Part shown: positions 14,347 to 24,022 of the stretch, in pieces | Position numbering within the stretch: position 1 is the stretch's first letter | Layout: each line of letters begins with the position of its first letter | Source of the DNA: Alkalimonas collagenimarina | GTDB taxonomy: Bacteria; Pseudomonadota; Gammaproteobacteria; Enterobacterales; Alteromonadaceae | Length of the DNA: 55,033 nucleotides | Direction of reading: 5' to 3' | Assembly (NCBI RefSeq): GCF_030717845.1 | Contig: NZ_JAUZVZ010000026.1 | Location: forward strand, 1-55,033 | The notes under the pieces: model-generated | Seen by the model: the letters and a program-made list of their open reading frames with translations, nothing else | Database searches by the model: none | What the model was told of the DNA's origin: nothing | Made by a program: the position numbers and the translations under genes

Positions 14347-14685
14347 CTAGTATTTCAACTTAAACAACAACTCCGCTAAATCCGGTTGCCATAGATCCTC
14401 TTTACGGACTCTGTTGTTGCGAAGCAACACCCCTTCATCCTGCAGCAGCTCACGCTGGCGTTTGGCTGTGTCGGAGCCTGCAGGAAAAGCCAGGCTGCGA
14501 TCGCTACGAAGAACCCGATACCAAGGCACGGCCAGTTCTTTTGGCGCATAGCCAAGCGCTTTGCCAACCAGCCGGGCACGCCCCGGCAAACCAGCTAAAT
14601 CGGCAATCTGGCCATAACTGGCGACTTTGCCGACCGGGATTTGCAGTACGGTGTGCCAGATTTTTTGGTAATGAACGTTTTCCAT
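14347..14685 (-). CDS. atl: Alkyltransferase-like protein (MGMT family, Cys-less)
   Basis: The 112-residue protein matches the DNA-binding and active-site part of O6-alkylguanine-DNA alkyltransferase: VPVGKVASYGQIA-like segment (IPVGKVASYGQIADLAG, 17-33), GRARLVGKALGYAP, then PWYRVLRSD. The active-site PCHRV of true transferases reads PWYRV, with Trp for Cys as in Atl1-type proteins. It should bind O6-alkylguanine lesions and flag them for nucleotide excision repair without repairing them. It is the first core-genome gene right of the accessory region, ending 13 bases from the putative transposon target site. Confidence 0.85.
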   Translation of the reverse strand: MENVHYQKIWHTVLQIPVGKVASYGQIADLAGLPGRARLVGKALGYAPKELAVPWYRVLRSDRSLAFPAGSDTAKRQRELLQDEGVLLRNNRVRKEDLWQPDLAELLFKLKY

Positions 14686-14792
14686 AGCAGCGAAGTCAGT
14701 GTGGTGTAGTGGTACCCTGACACAGGCTGATAGCCAAGTGCAAGCACTATGCAGCTATGGTACCAGCGCCGCGCATCAAAGGGTGCTCATGC

Positions 14793-15398
14793 TTAGGCAA
14801 TCTGTTGTCCGGTAGCCACTTCTGAATAACCAGCCTGAAACAGCACTTTTAATAAGGCTTTTTGCAAAGCTTGGCTGATGGGCAGGTTGTCGCGGCTCAA
14901 GTCATAATCCAATTGGTCGACTTGCTGCTTAGCCAAGGTTAGCATCGGTGGCGGGTCAGATTCCAGCGCGATCAATGTCTGCTCGAAGGCAACAGGGTGC
15001 TGCTGCTTGAGTACTTTGCAGGTCGATAGCGATGGTTGGCCATGCTTATTGCGATAACCGGCCACGCCAAAGACCCGGCATAAAGTAGGGCGTTGGGCAT
15101 AGACGGTGCATTGCCCTTGCATGCCATCAAAGGACAAACGTTGGTACATCGGGCATCCGGACGATGCCGGATCCGCTTCAAGTTGTGCTAGTGTAGATTC
15201 GGCTTTGCCCTGATCAAACAGGTGCAACGCCAGCGGTAACATATCCAGTACCGTTGCATCAATGCTTGGGTACTGGCAGCAGTTACCACAACCGCTTGGA
15301 CAGGTGAGTCCACGTTGTTGTTGATAACGGGCATACGTATCCGCAATTTCGCCATACACAGCCTCAACACGACGCGATAAATCACGCAGCCGTTGCAT
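14793..15398 (-). CDS. YkgJ-family cysteine cluster protein
   Basis: ATG at 15398 has TTGGAG upstream, giving 201 residues (MQRLRDLSRRVEAVYGEI...); a longer frame to 15437 has no ribosome binding site. CPSGCGNCCQYPSI (CxxxCxxCC) near residues 33-46 and later GCPMYQ ... GQCTVYAQRPTLCRVFG supply the conserved cysteines thought to bind a zinc ion or iron-sulfur cluster (CxxxCxxCC ... C ... RPxxCR). The biochemical role of this family is not settled. It is on the strand opposite to murB and separated from it by 222 bases that hold no other gene. Confidence 0.75.
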   Translation of the reverse strand: MQRLRDLSRRVEAVYGEIADTYARYQQQRGLTCPSGCGNCCQYPSIDATVLDMLPLALHLFDQGKAESTLAQLEADPASSGCPMYQRLSFDGMQGQCTVYAQRPTLCRVFGVAGYRNKHGQPSLSTCKVLKQQHPVAFEQTLIALESDPPPMLTLAKQQVDQLDYDLSRDNLPISQALQKALLKVLFQAGYSEVATGQQIA

Positions 15399-15620
15399 AA
15401 AGACTCCAAACGAAAAAACAGTGAAAGAAAAAAGCACAATCAGGGCAGGAAGCCCCTGAGACCAACGAAAGGTTGATGGGCTATTTTATGCTGCAAATGG
15501 CAAGGCTACAAGCAACATTAATACAAATGCCGTATCGAAAAGAACAAAACGATGTTGGTGATAGTGTTCGCGGATGTCTTTGTTTAGAATAGAGCTAGTT
15601 TTTTTAGTGTCAGGACCGTT

Positions 15621-16643
15621 ATGGAAATCCTTCAACAGCAAGATGGCCGTCTCCTTTCTACCTTTCGTTTAGCCGCAATCTTGCCAACCGTGTATCACTG
15701 TTACTCCAGCGCTGATTTGGCAGAGGTGCCGTTATCGCCGACACCAAGAGTACACGGCGAAGGTAGTAATACCGTGTTTATTGGTGGCGACTTGCCCGCC
15801 TTATGCCGTTATTTAGCCAGTGAAAAAACGCTGACATGGCTGGATGATGATCGGGCTGAGCTGCACGTGGAGGCGGGTCACAATTGGCACCAATTAGTGC
15901 AATGGACGGTGACGCAAGGCTTGTGGGGGCTGGAGAATTTGGCATTAATTCCAGGTTCTGTGGGGGCGTCGCCGGTGCAAAACATTGGTGCTTATGGCGT
16001 TGAGCTGGCCGATCGTTGTCGGTACGTTGATTTTTATCATTGGCAGAGTCAGCAATTGGAGCGTATGACGGTGGAGCAATGCCGTTTTGGCTATCGTGAT
16101 AGTGTGTTTAAGCGTGAGATGGCGGGGCGGGGCGTGATTGTTGCAGTGGGGCTGGAGTTAACAAAGCAACCACGGCGAGTGCTGAGCTATCATGGGCTGG
16201 ATCAGCTGGCTGCTGATTGCAGTCTTGAGCAGGTATTTCAGCAGGTGGTTGCGATCCGGCAAGCAAAGTTGCCGGACCCAGCGGTGATAGCCAATTGCGG
16301 CAGCTTTTTCAAAAACCCTCTGCTGACCGATGCAGAAGCTCAGGCGTTGCTGCAGCGTTACCCATTCATGCCGGTGTTTCCCCAAGGCAATGGCTATAGC
16401 AAAGTCCCTGCTGCCTGGTTGATCGATCAGGCGGGTTTTAAAGGCAAACAAGTAGGCGATGTCGGCTGCTATCACAAACAGCCATTGGTGCTTGTTAATT
16501 ATGGACAGGGCCAGCCAGCGGACTTACTCACCTTGATTGAGCAAATTCAGCATCAGGTACATAGCCGTTTTGCGGTAGCGCTGGAGCCAGAAGTACAGTT
16601 GGTTGGAATGCCTTTAGCACAGCCAGTTCGAGAGGATCTCTGA
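15621..16643 (+). CDS. murB: UDP-N-acetylenolpyruvoylglucosamine reductase
   Basis: The 340-residue flavoenzyme reduces UDP-GlcNAc-enolpyruvate to UDP-MurNAc with NADPH in the cytoplasm, the second step of peptidoglycan precursor synthesis. FAD-binding residues lie in GEGSNTVFIGGDLP (about 48-62) and ALIPGSVGASPVQNIGAYG. Catalytic positions correspond to Arg in GYRDSVFK, Ser in CGSFFKNP and Glu in LEPEVQLVG; the length and the split domain match the type I (E. coli) form. Its stop overlaps the birA start (TGATG), so the two are co-translated. murB-birA pairing is standard in this class. Confidence 0.97.
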   Translation: MEILQQQDGRLLSTFRLAAILPTVYHCYSSADLAEVPLSPTPRVHGEGSNTVFIGGDLPALCRYLASEKTLTWLDDDRAELHVEAGHNWHQLVQWTVTQGLWGLENLALIPGSVGASPVQNIGAYGVELADRCRYVDFYHWQSQQLERMTVEQCRFGYRDSVFKREMAGRGVIVAVGLELTKQPRRVLSYHGLDQLAADCSLEQVFQQVVAIRQAKLPDPAVIANCGSFFKNPLLTDAEAQALLQRYPFMPVFPQGNGYSKVPAAWLIDQAGFKGKQVGDVGCYHKQPLVLVNYGQGQPADLLTLIEQIQHQVHSRFAVALEPEVQLVGMPLAQPVREDL

Positions 16644-17644
16644 TGACACTGCAGCAACAAAGTGGCTGGCAAATTCAGCAGCAGCTGATCCGTTATTTGG
16701 CGGATGGGCAATTTTATTCGGGCTCCTGGCTGGGCGAGCAGTTGCAGCTGAGCCGGACTGCGATAGCCAATCATATGCAACAACTGGAACAGTTTGGCCT
16801 TGAACTCTTTAAAGTGAAGGGGAAAGGCTACCGGTTGGCGCAACCATTACAACTGCTAAGTGCTGAGAAAATTGTTCATTTTCAACCGCCTGGCAGTGCA
16901 CAAATTGAGGTTGAATCGATCGTCGACTCCACCAACAGTCAGTTGATGCAGCGCTTACAGCGGGGCGACAAACTGTTGAAAGGGCAATGTCTGGTTGCTG
17001 AAGCGCAAACCACTGGTCGGGGACGTCATGGCCGCGTATGGCATTCACCCTTTGCGGCCAATCTTTATTGTTCCATGTATTGGCAGTTGGAGCAGGGCAT
17101 TCAGGCAGCAATGGGCTTGAGTCTGGTGATTGGTGTAGCGGTGGCAGAGCTACTGGAGCAACAGTACCAGCTGAAACCAGCTCTAAAGTGGCCAAATGAT
17201 ATTTATGGCGATGGGAAGAAGCTTGCAGGTGTGTTGATTGAGTTATCAGGCCAAAGTGATGGTCAGTGTCAGCTGGTCATTGGTATGGGGATCAATGTAC
17301 AAATGCCTGCGCAATCTGCTCTGCAGCATATCGGCCAGCCATGGATCGATCTAACCACTTTAGCGGGAGCATTGGATCGCAACCAGCTGATTGCTCACCT
17401 GCAGCAGTGCTGTATAAAGCAGTTGCAACGATTTGAGCAGCATGGCTTTCAGGCTTTTCAGTCAGAGTTTAATCGTCGCGATTTATTTCAAGGTCAGCCG
17501 GTACGGCTGGTGCAGGGCACGCAGCAAATCAGTGGTACTTGCCACGGGGTCGATGCTCAAGGTAACTTAATTGTCGAGCATCAAGGAAAAAAACAGCTGT
17601 ATCACGGTGGTGAGTTAAGTCTTCGGGCGGATGCTCAGCATTAG
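16643..17644 (+). CDS. birA: Bifunctional biotin-protein ligase / biotin operon repressor
   Basis: The 333-residue protein has an N-terminal winged helix (about 10-60, FYSGSWLGEQLQLSRTAIANHMQQL), the ligase core with TTGRGRHGRVWHSP (biotinoyl-AMP loop) and KWPNDIY (catalytic Lys), and a C-terminal SH3-like domain (about 275-330). It makes biotinyl-AMP, transfers biotin to the AccB carrier protein, and by family knowledge represses biotin synthesis genes when acceptor is scarce. The DNA-binding domain is intact, so it should be a repressor too. The start overlaps murB by one base. Confidence 0.96.
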   Translation: MTLQQQSGWQIQQQLIRYLADGQFYSGSWLGEQLQLSRTAIANHMQQLEQFGLELFKVKGKGYRLAQPLQLLSAEKIVHFQPPGSAQIEVESIVDSTNSQLMQRLQRGDKLLKGQCLVAEAQTTGRGRHGRVWHSPFAANLYCSMYWQLEQGIQAAMGLSLVIGVAVAELLEQQYQLKPALKWPNDIYGDGKKLAGVLIELSGQSDGQCQLVIGMGINVQMPAQSALQHIGQPWIDLTTLAGALDRNQLIAHLQQCCIKQLQRFEQHGFQAFQSEFNRRDLFQGQPVRLVQGTQQISGTCHGVDAQGNLIVEHQGKKQLYHGGELSLRADAQH

Positions 17645-17700
17645 CTTTTAAAACTGGCTTATCATAGCGACTACAGTCACTGCACGTTCATTCAAGGGCC

Positions 17701-18405
17701 ATGCAAGTTATGTATTTACTGTTAGATATAGGCAACACTCGTACCAAAGCGATGCTTGCGGCGCAAGCCGGGCAGTTCATTCCTTTTGATGTTGAAAAAG
17801 ATGAGCTGGATAGTGCGGCTGTGCAAGCTGTGTATTATGCCGCGGTTGCAGGTCAGGACAAGGTGCAGGCGCTGAAGAAACAATTTACCTTAGCTGAGCA
17901 GCCATGGCGTCAGATTGAAAGTGAGGCATATCGTTTTGGTATCCGTAATTGTTACAGCCAACCGCATTTATTGGGCGTCGACCGCTGGCTGGCGATGCTG
18001 GGTTCGAATTGGCTATACCCGAACACTGATTGCGTGGTGATTGATGCCGGTACTGCCGTGACTATTGATTGGCTCGGAGCCGACGGTCAGCATCAGGGCG
18101 GTTGGATTTTACCGGGATTAAAGCTTCAACAACAAAGTGTGGTGCAAAAAACGGCCAAAGTGTTTAACGCTGATACCCATCAAGCGCGTTTAGCTCATGG
18201 CAATGATACCGTGTCTTGTTTACAAAATGGCTGTTTGGCGTCGGTACTCGGCGCTATTGCGCAGGGCTGGCAGTTAAAGCCGATGAGCAAGATGGTATTA
18301 ACCGGAGGTGATGCTGGTCTTTTGCAAGGCTACCTGAAAGCTTATCCGCTCGATGTACAACCCCATTTATTATTCAATGGCCTTAGTCGATTTATCGAAA
18401 GTTGA
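17701..18405 (+). CDS. coaX: Type III pantothenate kinase
   Basis: 234 residues; phosphorylates pantothenate, the first step of coenzyme A synthesis, in the cytoplasm. Type III marks are LLDIGNTRTKAML (ATP phosphate loop, near residue 6), GVDRWLAMLG, VIDAGTAVTIDWL and QGGWILPGL. Two start codons are possible (ATG 17701 or 17710); 17701 has AAGGG close upstream, while 17710 gives the usual family start MYLLLDIGNT. It follows birA after 56 bases in what is probably one operon. Confidence 0.93.
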   Translation: MQVMYLLLDIGNTRTKAMLAAQAGQFIPFDVEKDELDSAAVQAVYYAAVAGQDKVQALKKQFTLAEQPWRQIESEAYRFGIRNCYSQPHLLGVDRWLAMLGSNWLYPNTDCVVIDAGTAVTIDWLGADGQHQGGWILPGLKLQQQSVVQKTAKVFNADTHQARLAHGNDTVSCLQNGCLASVLGAIAQGWQLKPMSKMVLTGGDAGLLQGYLKAYPLDVQPHLLFNGLSRFIES

Positions 18406-18465
18406 ACGATTTGGCTAAGAATTGGCCATTCAATCAATTAATTTACCAATTTCTTTTTTTTTCTG

Positions 18466-18494
18466 TTGCGCCCGTCCGGTCATTCTACTAGAAT
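18466..18494 (+). promoter_or_regulatory. Promoter of the tRNA-tufB operon
   Basis: TTGCGC (18466-18471) and TAGAAT (18489-18494) are separated by 17 bases, upstream of the first tRNA. A poly-T stretch precedes it. No other good promoter is seen before tufB. Confidence 0.65.
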
Positions 18495-18513
18495 TCGCAC
18501 CCACTGACGTAGT

Positions 18514-18589
<76 letters not shown>

Positions 18590-18594
18590 TTAGT

Positions 18595-18679
<85 letters not shown>

Positions 18680-18707
18680 TTTCGTCAGCCATAGCTACGA
18701 GTAGACA

Positions 18708-18782
<75 letters not shown>

Positions 18783-18795
18783 ATCTATTTAAGAT

Positions 18796-18871
<76 letters not shown>

Positions 18872-18941
18872 TTTTTGATTAGTCTCTCGTAACTCCATCA
18901 TATTTAACGCATGAACCGCCGTTTAAGAAAGGGTTTTAATT

Positions 18942-20126
18942 ATGGCCAAGGCTAAATTTGAACGTAACAAACCGCACGTAAACGTAGGCACGATCGGCCA
19001 CGTTGACCACGGTAAAACAACTCTGACTGCAGCTATCACCAACGTGTTGGCAAAGACTTACGGCGGTCAGGCATTTGCATTTGATCAAATCGACAAAGCC
19101 CCGGAAGAAAAAGCCCGTGGTATCACCATCAACACGTCGCACGTAGAATATGACACACCGTCACGCCACTACGCGCACGTAGATTGCCCAGGCCACGCCG
19201 ATTACGTGAAAAACATGATCACCGGTGCGGCGCAGATGGATGGTGCAATTCTGGTTGTTGCAGCGACAGACGGTCCTATGCCACAAACACGTGAGCACAT
19301 CCTGTTATCACGTCAGGTTGGTGTTCCTTTCATCATCGTGTTCATGAACAAGTGTGACATGGTCGATGACGAAGAGCTGTTAGAGCTGGTAGAGATGGAA
19401 GTTCGTGAACTTCTTTCTGATTACGATTTCCCGGGTGACGACCTGCCAGTGATTCAGGGCTCAGCTCTGAAAGCATTGGAAGGCGAAGCACAGTGGGAAG
19501 AGAAAATCATCGAATTGGGCAACGCTTTGGATACTTACATTCCAGAGCCAGTGCGCGCGATTGATAAGCCATTCATCATGCCAATCGAAGACGTATTCTC
19601 GATTGCTGGTCGTGGAACTGTAGTGACTGGTCGTGTAGAGCAGGGCATCATCAAAGTTGGTGAAGAAGTTGAGATTGTAGGTATCCGTGATACGACCAAG
19701 ACGACTTGTACCGGTGTTGAAATGTTCCGTAAGCTGCTTGACGAAGGTCGTGCTGGTGAGAACGTTGGTGCGTTGTTGCGTGGTACTAAGCGTGAAGACG
19801 TAGAGCGTGGTCAGGTACTAGCTAAGCCAGGTTCAATCAAGCCACACACCAAGTTTGAAGGTGAAGTGTACGTGTTGTCGAAAGACGAAGGCGGCCGTCA
19901 TACTCCATTCTTTAAAGGTTACCGTCCACAGTTCTACTTCCGTACAACGGACGTAACTGGTGCAGTAGAATTGCCAGAAGGCGTAGAGATGGTTATGCCT
20001 GGAGACAACCTGAAGTTCGTGGTAGAGCTGATTGCTCCAATCGCGATGGACGAAGGTCTGCGTTTCGCTATCCGTGAGGGTGGTCGTACCGTAGGTGCTG
20101 GTGTTGTTTCTAAAATCATCGCCTAA
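18942..20126 (+). CDS. tufB: Elongation factor Tu, copy 1
   Basis: 394 residues. The GTPase domain carries GHVDHGKT (19-26), DCPGHADY (81-88) and NKCD; domains II and III follow to VVSKIIA. It delivers aminoacyl-tRNA to the ribosomal A site. Placed after thrU-type tRNAs, it corresponds to tufB. From codon 10 onward the DNA appears identical to the second copy at 35561-36745; the first nine codons differ at five bases and one residue (Asn9 here, Val9 there). A strong terminator follows 17 bases after the stop. Confidence 0.99.
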   Translation: MAKAKFERNKPHVNVGTIGHVDHGKTTLTAAITNVLAKTYGGQAFAFDQIDKAPEEKARGITINTSHVEYDTPSRHYAHVDCPGHADYVKNMITGAAQMDGAILVVAATDGPMPQTREHILLSRQVGVPFIIVFMNKCDMVDDEELLELVEMEVRELLSDYDFPGDDLPVIQGSALKALEGEAQWEEKIIELGNALDTYIPEPVRAIDKPFIMPIEDVFSIAGRGTVVTGRVEQGIIKVGEEVEIVGIRDTTKTTCTGVEMFRKLLDEGRAGENVGALLRGTKREDVERGQVLAKPGSIKPHTKFEGEVYVLSKDEGGRHTPFFKGYRPQFYFRTTDVTGAVELPEGVEMVMPGDNLKFVVELIAPIAMDEGLRFAIREGGRTVGAGVVSKIIA

Positions 20127-20143
20127 CAGTACAACGCAACTAT

Positions 20144-20169
20144 AAAAAGGGCTCAATTGAGCCCTTTTT
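20144..20169 (+). terminator. Rho-independent terminator of tufB
   Basis: A perfect palindrome: AAAAA, then GGGCTCAATTGAGCCC, then TTTTT. Confidence 0.93.
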
Positions 20170-20286
20170 ACGTCGCTAGTAGGAAATAAGTTTGAATGCA
20201 CGCCAGTACACTTGCCATCAGAGCCTGAGGCAGTATAATGAGCGGCTATTTGCGATGCTGATCATGGTCAGCACAATGTTTTTTGT

Positions 20287-20363
20287 AGGGGCATAGTTCC
20301 AATTGGTAGAACAGCGGTCTCCAAAACCGACGGTTGGGGGTTCGAATCCCTCTGCCCCTGCCA
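20287..20363 (+). tRNA. tRNA-Trp (CCA)
   Basis: 77 nt with encoded CCA; acceptor AGGGGCA/TGCCCCT, anticodon stem-loop GCGGTCTCCAAAACCGA. It lies between the tufB terminator and secE, as is common in this class. Confidence 0.96.
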
Positions 20364-20435
20364 ACTATTTGCAGCCTAGATCCGTGCTGCTGTACTGGTT
20401 TGTATCCATCAAGCCAAGCTGAGGTGAGTGAACGC

Positions 20436-20810
20436 ATGAGTGCAACGAGTGAGAGCCCAAAAAGCAGTCTGGATACCGTCAAATGGCTGGTCGTCTTCGT
20501 ACTGCTGTCCCTGATCGTGTTGGGCAATTATATGTTCGAATTTTCGACGCTGGAGCGGGCCGTTGCGTTGGTCGCTCTGATTGCAGCTGCTGGTTTGGTT
20601 GCAGCGCAAACGACGAAAGGGAAAACCTTTATTGGTTTTGCCAAAGACGCGCGGACAGAAGTTCGCAAAGTCGTCTGGCCGACCCGTCAGGAAACGACAC
20701 AAACCACCATTATCGTCATGGTTGCCACCTTGATTGTCGGTCTGATGCTGTGGGGGCTCGACGCTATTTTATTGCGTGTGGTTTCATTCTTCACCGGTTT
20801 AGGAGTTTAA
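20436..20810 (+). CDS. secE: Preprotein translocase subunit SecE
   Basis: Start ATG 20436 (MSATSESPKS) has GAGGTGAG upstream; the frame is open further back into the tRNA-Trp gene, which is not coding. The 124-residue protein has three membrane segments (about 14-34, 41-60, 93-118), the three-span form found in Gammaproteobacteria. The conserved cytoplasmic amphipathic hinge reads TEVRKVVWPTRQET just before the last segment. It stabilises SecY in the SecYEG channel of the inner membrane. nusG follows after three bases in the standard secE-nusG operon. Confidence 0.96.
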   Translation: MSATSESPKSSLDTVKWLVVFVLLSLIVLGNYMFEFSTLERAVALVALIAAAGLVAAQTTKGKTFIGFAKDARTEVRKVVWPTRQETTQTTIIVMVATLIVGLMLWGLDAILLRVVSFFTGLGV

Positions 20811-20813
20811 GCT

Positions 20814-21353
20814 ATGGCGGGTAAGATGCGCTGGTACGTCGTTCAAGCTTTTTCTGGCTTTGAGCAAAAAGTTGCAACCTCGTTGCGTGAACATATTCGT
20901 CTGAACGAGATGGAAGACAAATTTGGTGAAGTCTTGGTCCCTACTGAAGAAGTGGTAGAGATGCGGGCTGGCCAAAAGCGTAAATCAGAGCGTAAATTCT
21001 TCCCAGGCTATGTGCTGGTGCAAATGGAAATGTGCGAAGAAAGCTGGCACTTGGTTAAAAGTGTACCACGTGTGCTCGGTTTTATTGGTGGCACTTCTGA
21101 TCGCCCTGCGCCTATTTCTCAAAAAGAAGCCGATACCATTCTGAACCGCTTGCAAGATAATGCCGACAAGCCGAAGCCGAAAACATTGTTTGAAGCGGGT
21201 GAAGTGGTGCGTGTTACTGAAGGTCCATTTGCCGACTTTAACGGTGTGGTTGAAGAAGTCGATTACGAAAAGAGTCGAGTCAAAGTCTCGGTACTTATTT
21301 TTGGTCGCTCTACACCAGTTGATTTGGAATTTGGTCAGGTCGAAAAAGCTTAA
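20814..21353 (+). CDS. nusG: Transcription termination/antitermination factor NusG
   Basis: 179 residues: an N-terminal NGN domain ([16 protein letters not shown] ... [13 protein letters not shown]) that binds the RNA polymerase clamp and a C-terminal KOW domain ([32 protein letters not shown]) that binds Rho or ribosomal S10. It links transcription to translation and assists Rho termination and rRNA antitermination. A hairpin terminator lies directly downstream, separating it from the ribosomal protein genes. Confidence 0.98.
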   Translation: MAGKMRWYVVQAFSGFEQKVATSLREHIRLNEMEDKFGEVLVPTEEVVEMRAGQKRKSERKFFPGYVLVQMEMCEESWHLVKSVPRVLGFIGGTSDRPAPISQKEADTILNRLQDNADKPKPKTLFEAGEVVRVTEGPFADFNGVVEEVDYEKSRVKVSVLIFGRSTPVDLEFGQVEKA

Positions 21354-21371
21354 TTTTTATTCATTGATTCC

Positions 21372-21405
21372 GGCCGCAGATTGCTTTATGATCTGCGGCC
21401 TTTTT
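21372..21405 (+). terminator. Rho-independent terminator after nusG
   Basis: GGCCGCAGAT and ATCTGCGGCC pair around a nine-base loop and are followed by TTTTT. Confidence 0.9.
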
Positions 21406-21474
21406 AACCAAGGGGAGCCGCTTGAGTAAATGTCCTCGCATTTACGAGGCTGAGACCCTAAGCAGAGGTGTACT

Positions 21475-21903
21475 ATGGCAAAGAAAGTCACTGCATTAAT
21501 TAAATTGCAGGTTAAAGCCGGTATGGCAAACCCGTCACCGCCAGTTGGTCCAGCATTGGGTCAGCACGGTGTCAATATCATGGAATTCTGTAAAGGCTTC
21601 AACGCCAAGACAGATAGCATCGAAAAAGGCATGCCGATCCCAGTCGTTATTACTGTCTATAGCGATCGTTCTTTTACCTTCGAAACCAAAACGCCACCAG
21701 CATCGTTCTTGTTGTTGAAAGCGGCCGGTCTGAAAAGCGGCTCTGGTCAACCTAATACCAAGAAAGTTGGTAAAGTGACTCAGGCGCAAATCGACGAAAT
21801 CGTCAAATTGAAAGAGCCAGATCTGACAGCTGCAGATCATGACGCTGCCGCGCGTACTATCGCGGGTACTGCTCGTTCAATGGGCCTAGTGGTGGAGGGA
21901 TAA
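21475..21903 (+). CDS. rplK: 50S ribosomal protein L11
   Basis: 142 residues, the family's usual length. The N-terminal domain ([28 protein letters not shown]) and the C-terminal 23S rRNA-binding domain are both present. L11 forms the stalk base where elongation factors and RelA act; its proline-rich [11 protein letters not shown] loop is the thiostrepton-site region. First gene of rplKA, three bases before rplA. A hairpin (GTAAATG/CATTTAC, 21427-21446) in the leader may take part in L1 feedback, which is known for this operon in E. coli. Confidence 0.98.
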   Translation: MAKKVTALIKLQVKAGMANPSPPVGPALGQHGVNIMEFCKGFNAKTDSIEKGMPIPVVITVYSDRSFTFETKTPPASFLLLKAAGLKSGSGQPNTKKVGKVTQAQIDEIVKLKEPDLTAADHDAAARTIAGTARSMGLVVEG

Positions 21904-21906
21904 GAC

Positions 21907-22608
21907 ATGGCTAAATTATCTAAGCGCGCTAAACTGATCCGCTCTAAAGTAGATGTGACTCGTGAATACGATTTCCAGGAAGCTGTCACGTTACTAAAAG
22001 AGCTGGCTACTGCTAAGTTCGTTGAAAGCGTTGATGTTGCTGTAAATCTGGGCATCGATGCACGTAAATCTGATCAAAACGTACGTGGCGCTACCGTATT
22101 ACCACATGGTACTGGCCGTGACGTTCGTGTTGCTGTTTTCACTCAGGGTGCCAACGCTGAAGCTGCCAAAGCAGCAGGTGCTGATATTGTGGGTATGGAA
22201 GAGCTGGCCGAACAAGTTAAGAAAGGCGAGATGAACTTCGACGTTGTCATTGCGTCTCCGGATGCAATGCGCGTAGTAGGCGCTCTGGGTCAAATCTTAG
22301 GTCCACGTGGCCTGATGCCAAACCCAAAAACAGGGACTGTAACGCCAAACGTTGCCGAAGCTGTTAAGAACGCCAAAGCGGGTCAGGTTCGTTACCGCAA
22401 CGACAAAAACGGTATTATCCATACTACCATTGGTAAAGTGGATTTTAACGCTGAGCAGTTGCAAGAAAACTTAGAAGCATTATTAGGCGCACTGAAACGT
22501 GCTAAGCCTTCAGTAGCAAAGGGTGTGTTCATTAAGAAAGTGACCATCTCTTCTACTATGGGTGCCGGTATCGCATTGAACCAGTCGTCACTAACGACTG
22601 CGGTATAA
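21907..22608 (+). CDS. rplA: 50S ribosomal protein L1
   Basis: 233 residues, within the usual 229-234. Typical stretches are [16 protein letters not shown] at the start, [17 protein letters not shown] motif ([18 protein letters not shown]) in the middle, and [18 protein letters not shown]1 binds 23S rRNA at the E-site stalk and helps release deacylated tRNA. It is also the translational repressor of the rplKA mRNA in relatives. Confidence 0.98.
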   Translation: MAKLSKRAKLIRSKVDVTREYDFQEAVTLLKELATAKFVESVDVAVNLGIDARKSDQNVRGATVLPHGTGRDVRVAVFTQGANAEAAKAAGADIVGMEELAEQVKKGEMNFDVVIASPDAMRVVGALGQILGPRGLMPNPKTGTVTPNVAEAVKNAKAGQVRYRNDKNGIIHTTIGKVDFNAEQLQENLEALLGALKRAKPSVAKGVFIKKVTISSTMGAGIALNQSSLTTAV

Positions 22609-22915
22609 TGTTTTACAAAAGCATGTTTCACTAGAGCATGCTTTACAAGGGTGTGAGCTTTATTATATAATCTCGCGCTCGTTTTTTAGGGTAGAAGCTG
22701 GTTGATTTCTTGCAAAGAAACCAGCTTCCGTCCAAGACCGTAGGTGCAGTAAATTAGTATAATTACTGCTTAATGACTTGCCTACGCAGACGGTGTTAGC
22801 CCCAGAATTGTATTTAAACTCTTCTGGCTCTCACCGTAAATCGCGCATCGGCATGTCGCCGATGATGTGTTGGAAAGCCAGACGAAAGTCTGGAAGAACC
22901 AGGAGTTAAGAGCCA
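22609..22915 (+). promoter_or_regulatory. rplJ promoter and L10 leader region
   Basis: This 307-base gap holds a promoter, TTTACA (22642-22647), 18 bases, TATAAT (22666-22671), followed by GC-rich CTCGCGCTC. The remaining ~240 bases have several hairpin-forming pairs (for example GCATCGGC/GCCGATG at 22845-22864, and CCAGAC/GTCTGG nearer the gene), which is where the L10-L7/L12-binding leader sits in relatives. An imperfect hairpin AAAGCATG/CATGCTTT (22618-22644) overlaps the -35 region. Confidence 0.7.
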
Positions 22916-23410
22916 ATGGCGATTAAGCTTGATGACAAAAAAGCAATTGTTGCTGAAGTCCAGCAAGCCGCAACTGGTGCTCTTTCTGCCGTAGTAGCTG
23001 ATGCTCGTGGTGTCACTGTCGATAAAATCACTGGTCTGCGTAAGCTGGCCCGTGCTAATGGCGTTTGGATGCGTGTTGTGCGCAATACCTTGGCCCGTCG
23101 TGCAGTACAAGGCACTGATTTCGAGTGTTTGAGCGATACCTTTGTAGGCCCAACATTAATCGCTTTTTCTTCAGAGCACCCAGGTGCAGCAGCGCGTCTT
23201 TTTAAAGACTTTGCTAAAGAAGAGAAGTTGTTTGAGCTGAAAGGTGCAGCGTTCAACGGTGAAACGGTGAGTGTGGATGTGTTAGCAACGCTACCTACGT
23301 ACGAGGAAGCATTGGCACGTCTGATGAGCACGATGAAAGAAGCAGCAGCTGGCAAATTGGTACGTACCATTGCCGCGGTTCGCGATCAAAAAGAGCAGCA
23401 AGCAGCGTAA
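22916..23410 (+). CDS. rplJ: 50S ribosomal protein L10
   Basis: 164 residues (usual ~165). N-terminal [16 protein letters not shown] and the conserved [18 protein letters not shown]; the C-terminal helix ([22 protein letters not shown]) binds L7/L12 dimers. It anchors the stalk to L11 and 23S rRNA and in relatives represses its own mRNA by binding the leader just upstream. Confidence 0.98.
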   Translation: MAIKLDDKKAIVAEVQQAATGALSAVVADARGVTVDKITGLRKLARANGVWMRVVRNTLARRAVQGTDFECLSDTFVGPTLIAFSSEHPGAAARLFKDFAKEEKLFELKGAAFNGETVSVDVLATLPTYEEALARLMSTMKEAAAGKLVRTIAAVRDQKEQQAA

Positions 23411-23475
23411 TTTTGCGTTGTTTGTGGTAAGAGTTTAATTTAGGCTAAATGCCGTTTAATTGTAGGAATTTGAGC

Positions 23476-23844
23476 ATGTCTGTGACTAAAGACCAAATTC
23501 TAGACGCTATCGCTGAAATGTCTGTAATGGACGTAGTAGAGCTGGTTAGCGCTATGGAAGAAAAGTTCGGTGTATCTGCTGCTGCCGCTGCTGTTGCAGT
23601 AGCTGGTGATGCTGGTGGTGCTGCTGAAGAACAAACTGAGTTCAACGTTGTTCTGGCTGGTATCGGTGGCAATAAAGTATCTGTGATCAAAGCAGTACGT
23701 GGTGCTACAGGTTTAGGCCTGAAAGAAGCGAAAGATTTGGTTGAGAGCGCTCCTGCTCCAATCAAAGAAGGCGTTTCGAAAGATGAAGCTGAAGCGCTTA
23801 AAGCGGAACTTGAAGCCGCTGGTGCATCTGTTGAAATCAAGTAA
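23476..23844 (+). CDS. rplL: 50S ribosomal protein L7/L12
   Basis: Start ATG 23476 ([15 protein letters not shown]) is preceded by TAGGA and gives 122 residues; a longer frame from 23449 is not family-like. An N-terminal dimerisation domain, an Ala/Gly hinge (about 34-52, [15 protein letters not shown]) and a C-terminal factor-binding domain ([23 protein letters not shown]) are all present. It is the multi-copy stalk protein that recruits translation GTPases. A terminator-like hairpin downstream would lower expression of rpoBC relative to rplL. Confidence 0.98.
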   Translation: MSVTKDQILDAIAEMSVMDVVELVSAMEEKFGVSAAAAAVAVAGDAGGAAEEQTEFNVVLAGIGGNKVSVIKAVRGATGLGLKEAKDLVESAPAPIKEGVSKDEAEALKAELEAAGASVEIK

Positions 23845-23884
23845 TTCGGGCTTGACCCGTCTTACTGCCTGAATTTTCAGGCTG

Positions 23885-23915
23885 GGCTGGTGATTAAATA
23901 ATCACCGGCCTTTTT
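23885..23915 (+). terminator. Attenuator between rplL and rpoB
   Basis: GGCTGGTGAT pairs with ATCACCGGCC (one G-T pair) and TTTTT follows. The known partial terminator in this position of other Gammaproteobacteria supports an attenuator role. Confidence 0.8.
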
Positions 23916-24022
23916 GCGCTGTGGGACTTTGATTTCCCCACCCCTGATGGCAACCTGCTATTGCCATAAAAACCACCCGTAAAAGGATGGTTGGGAAAAA
24001 AATCAGCAAGCTGAGGAACCCC

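Noticed and set aside
19833..20201. Minus-strand frames in the tuf, rpoB and ribosomal protein genes
   Set aside because: All are antisense shadows of strongly conserved genes, with no family resemblance or ribosome binding sites.
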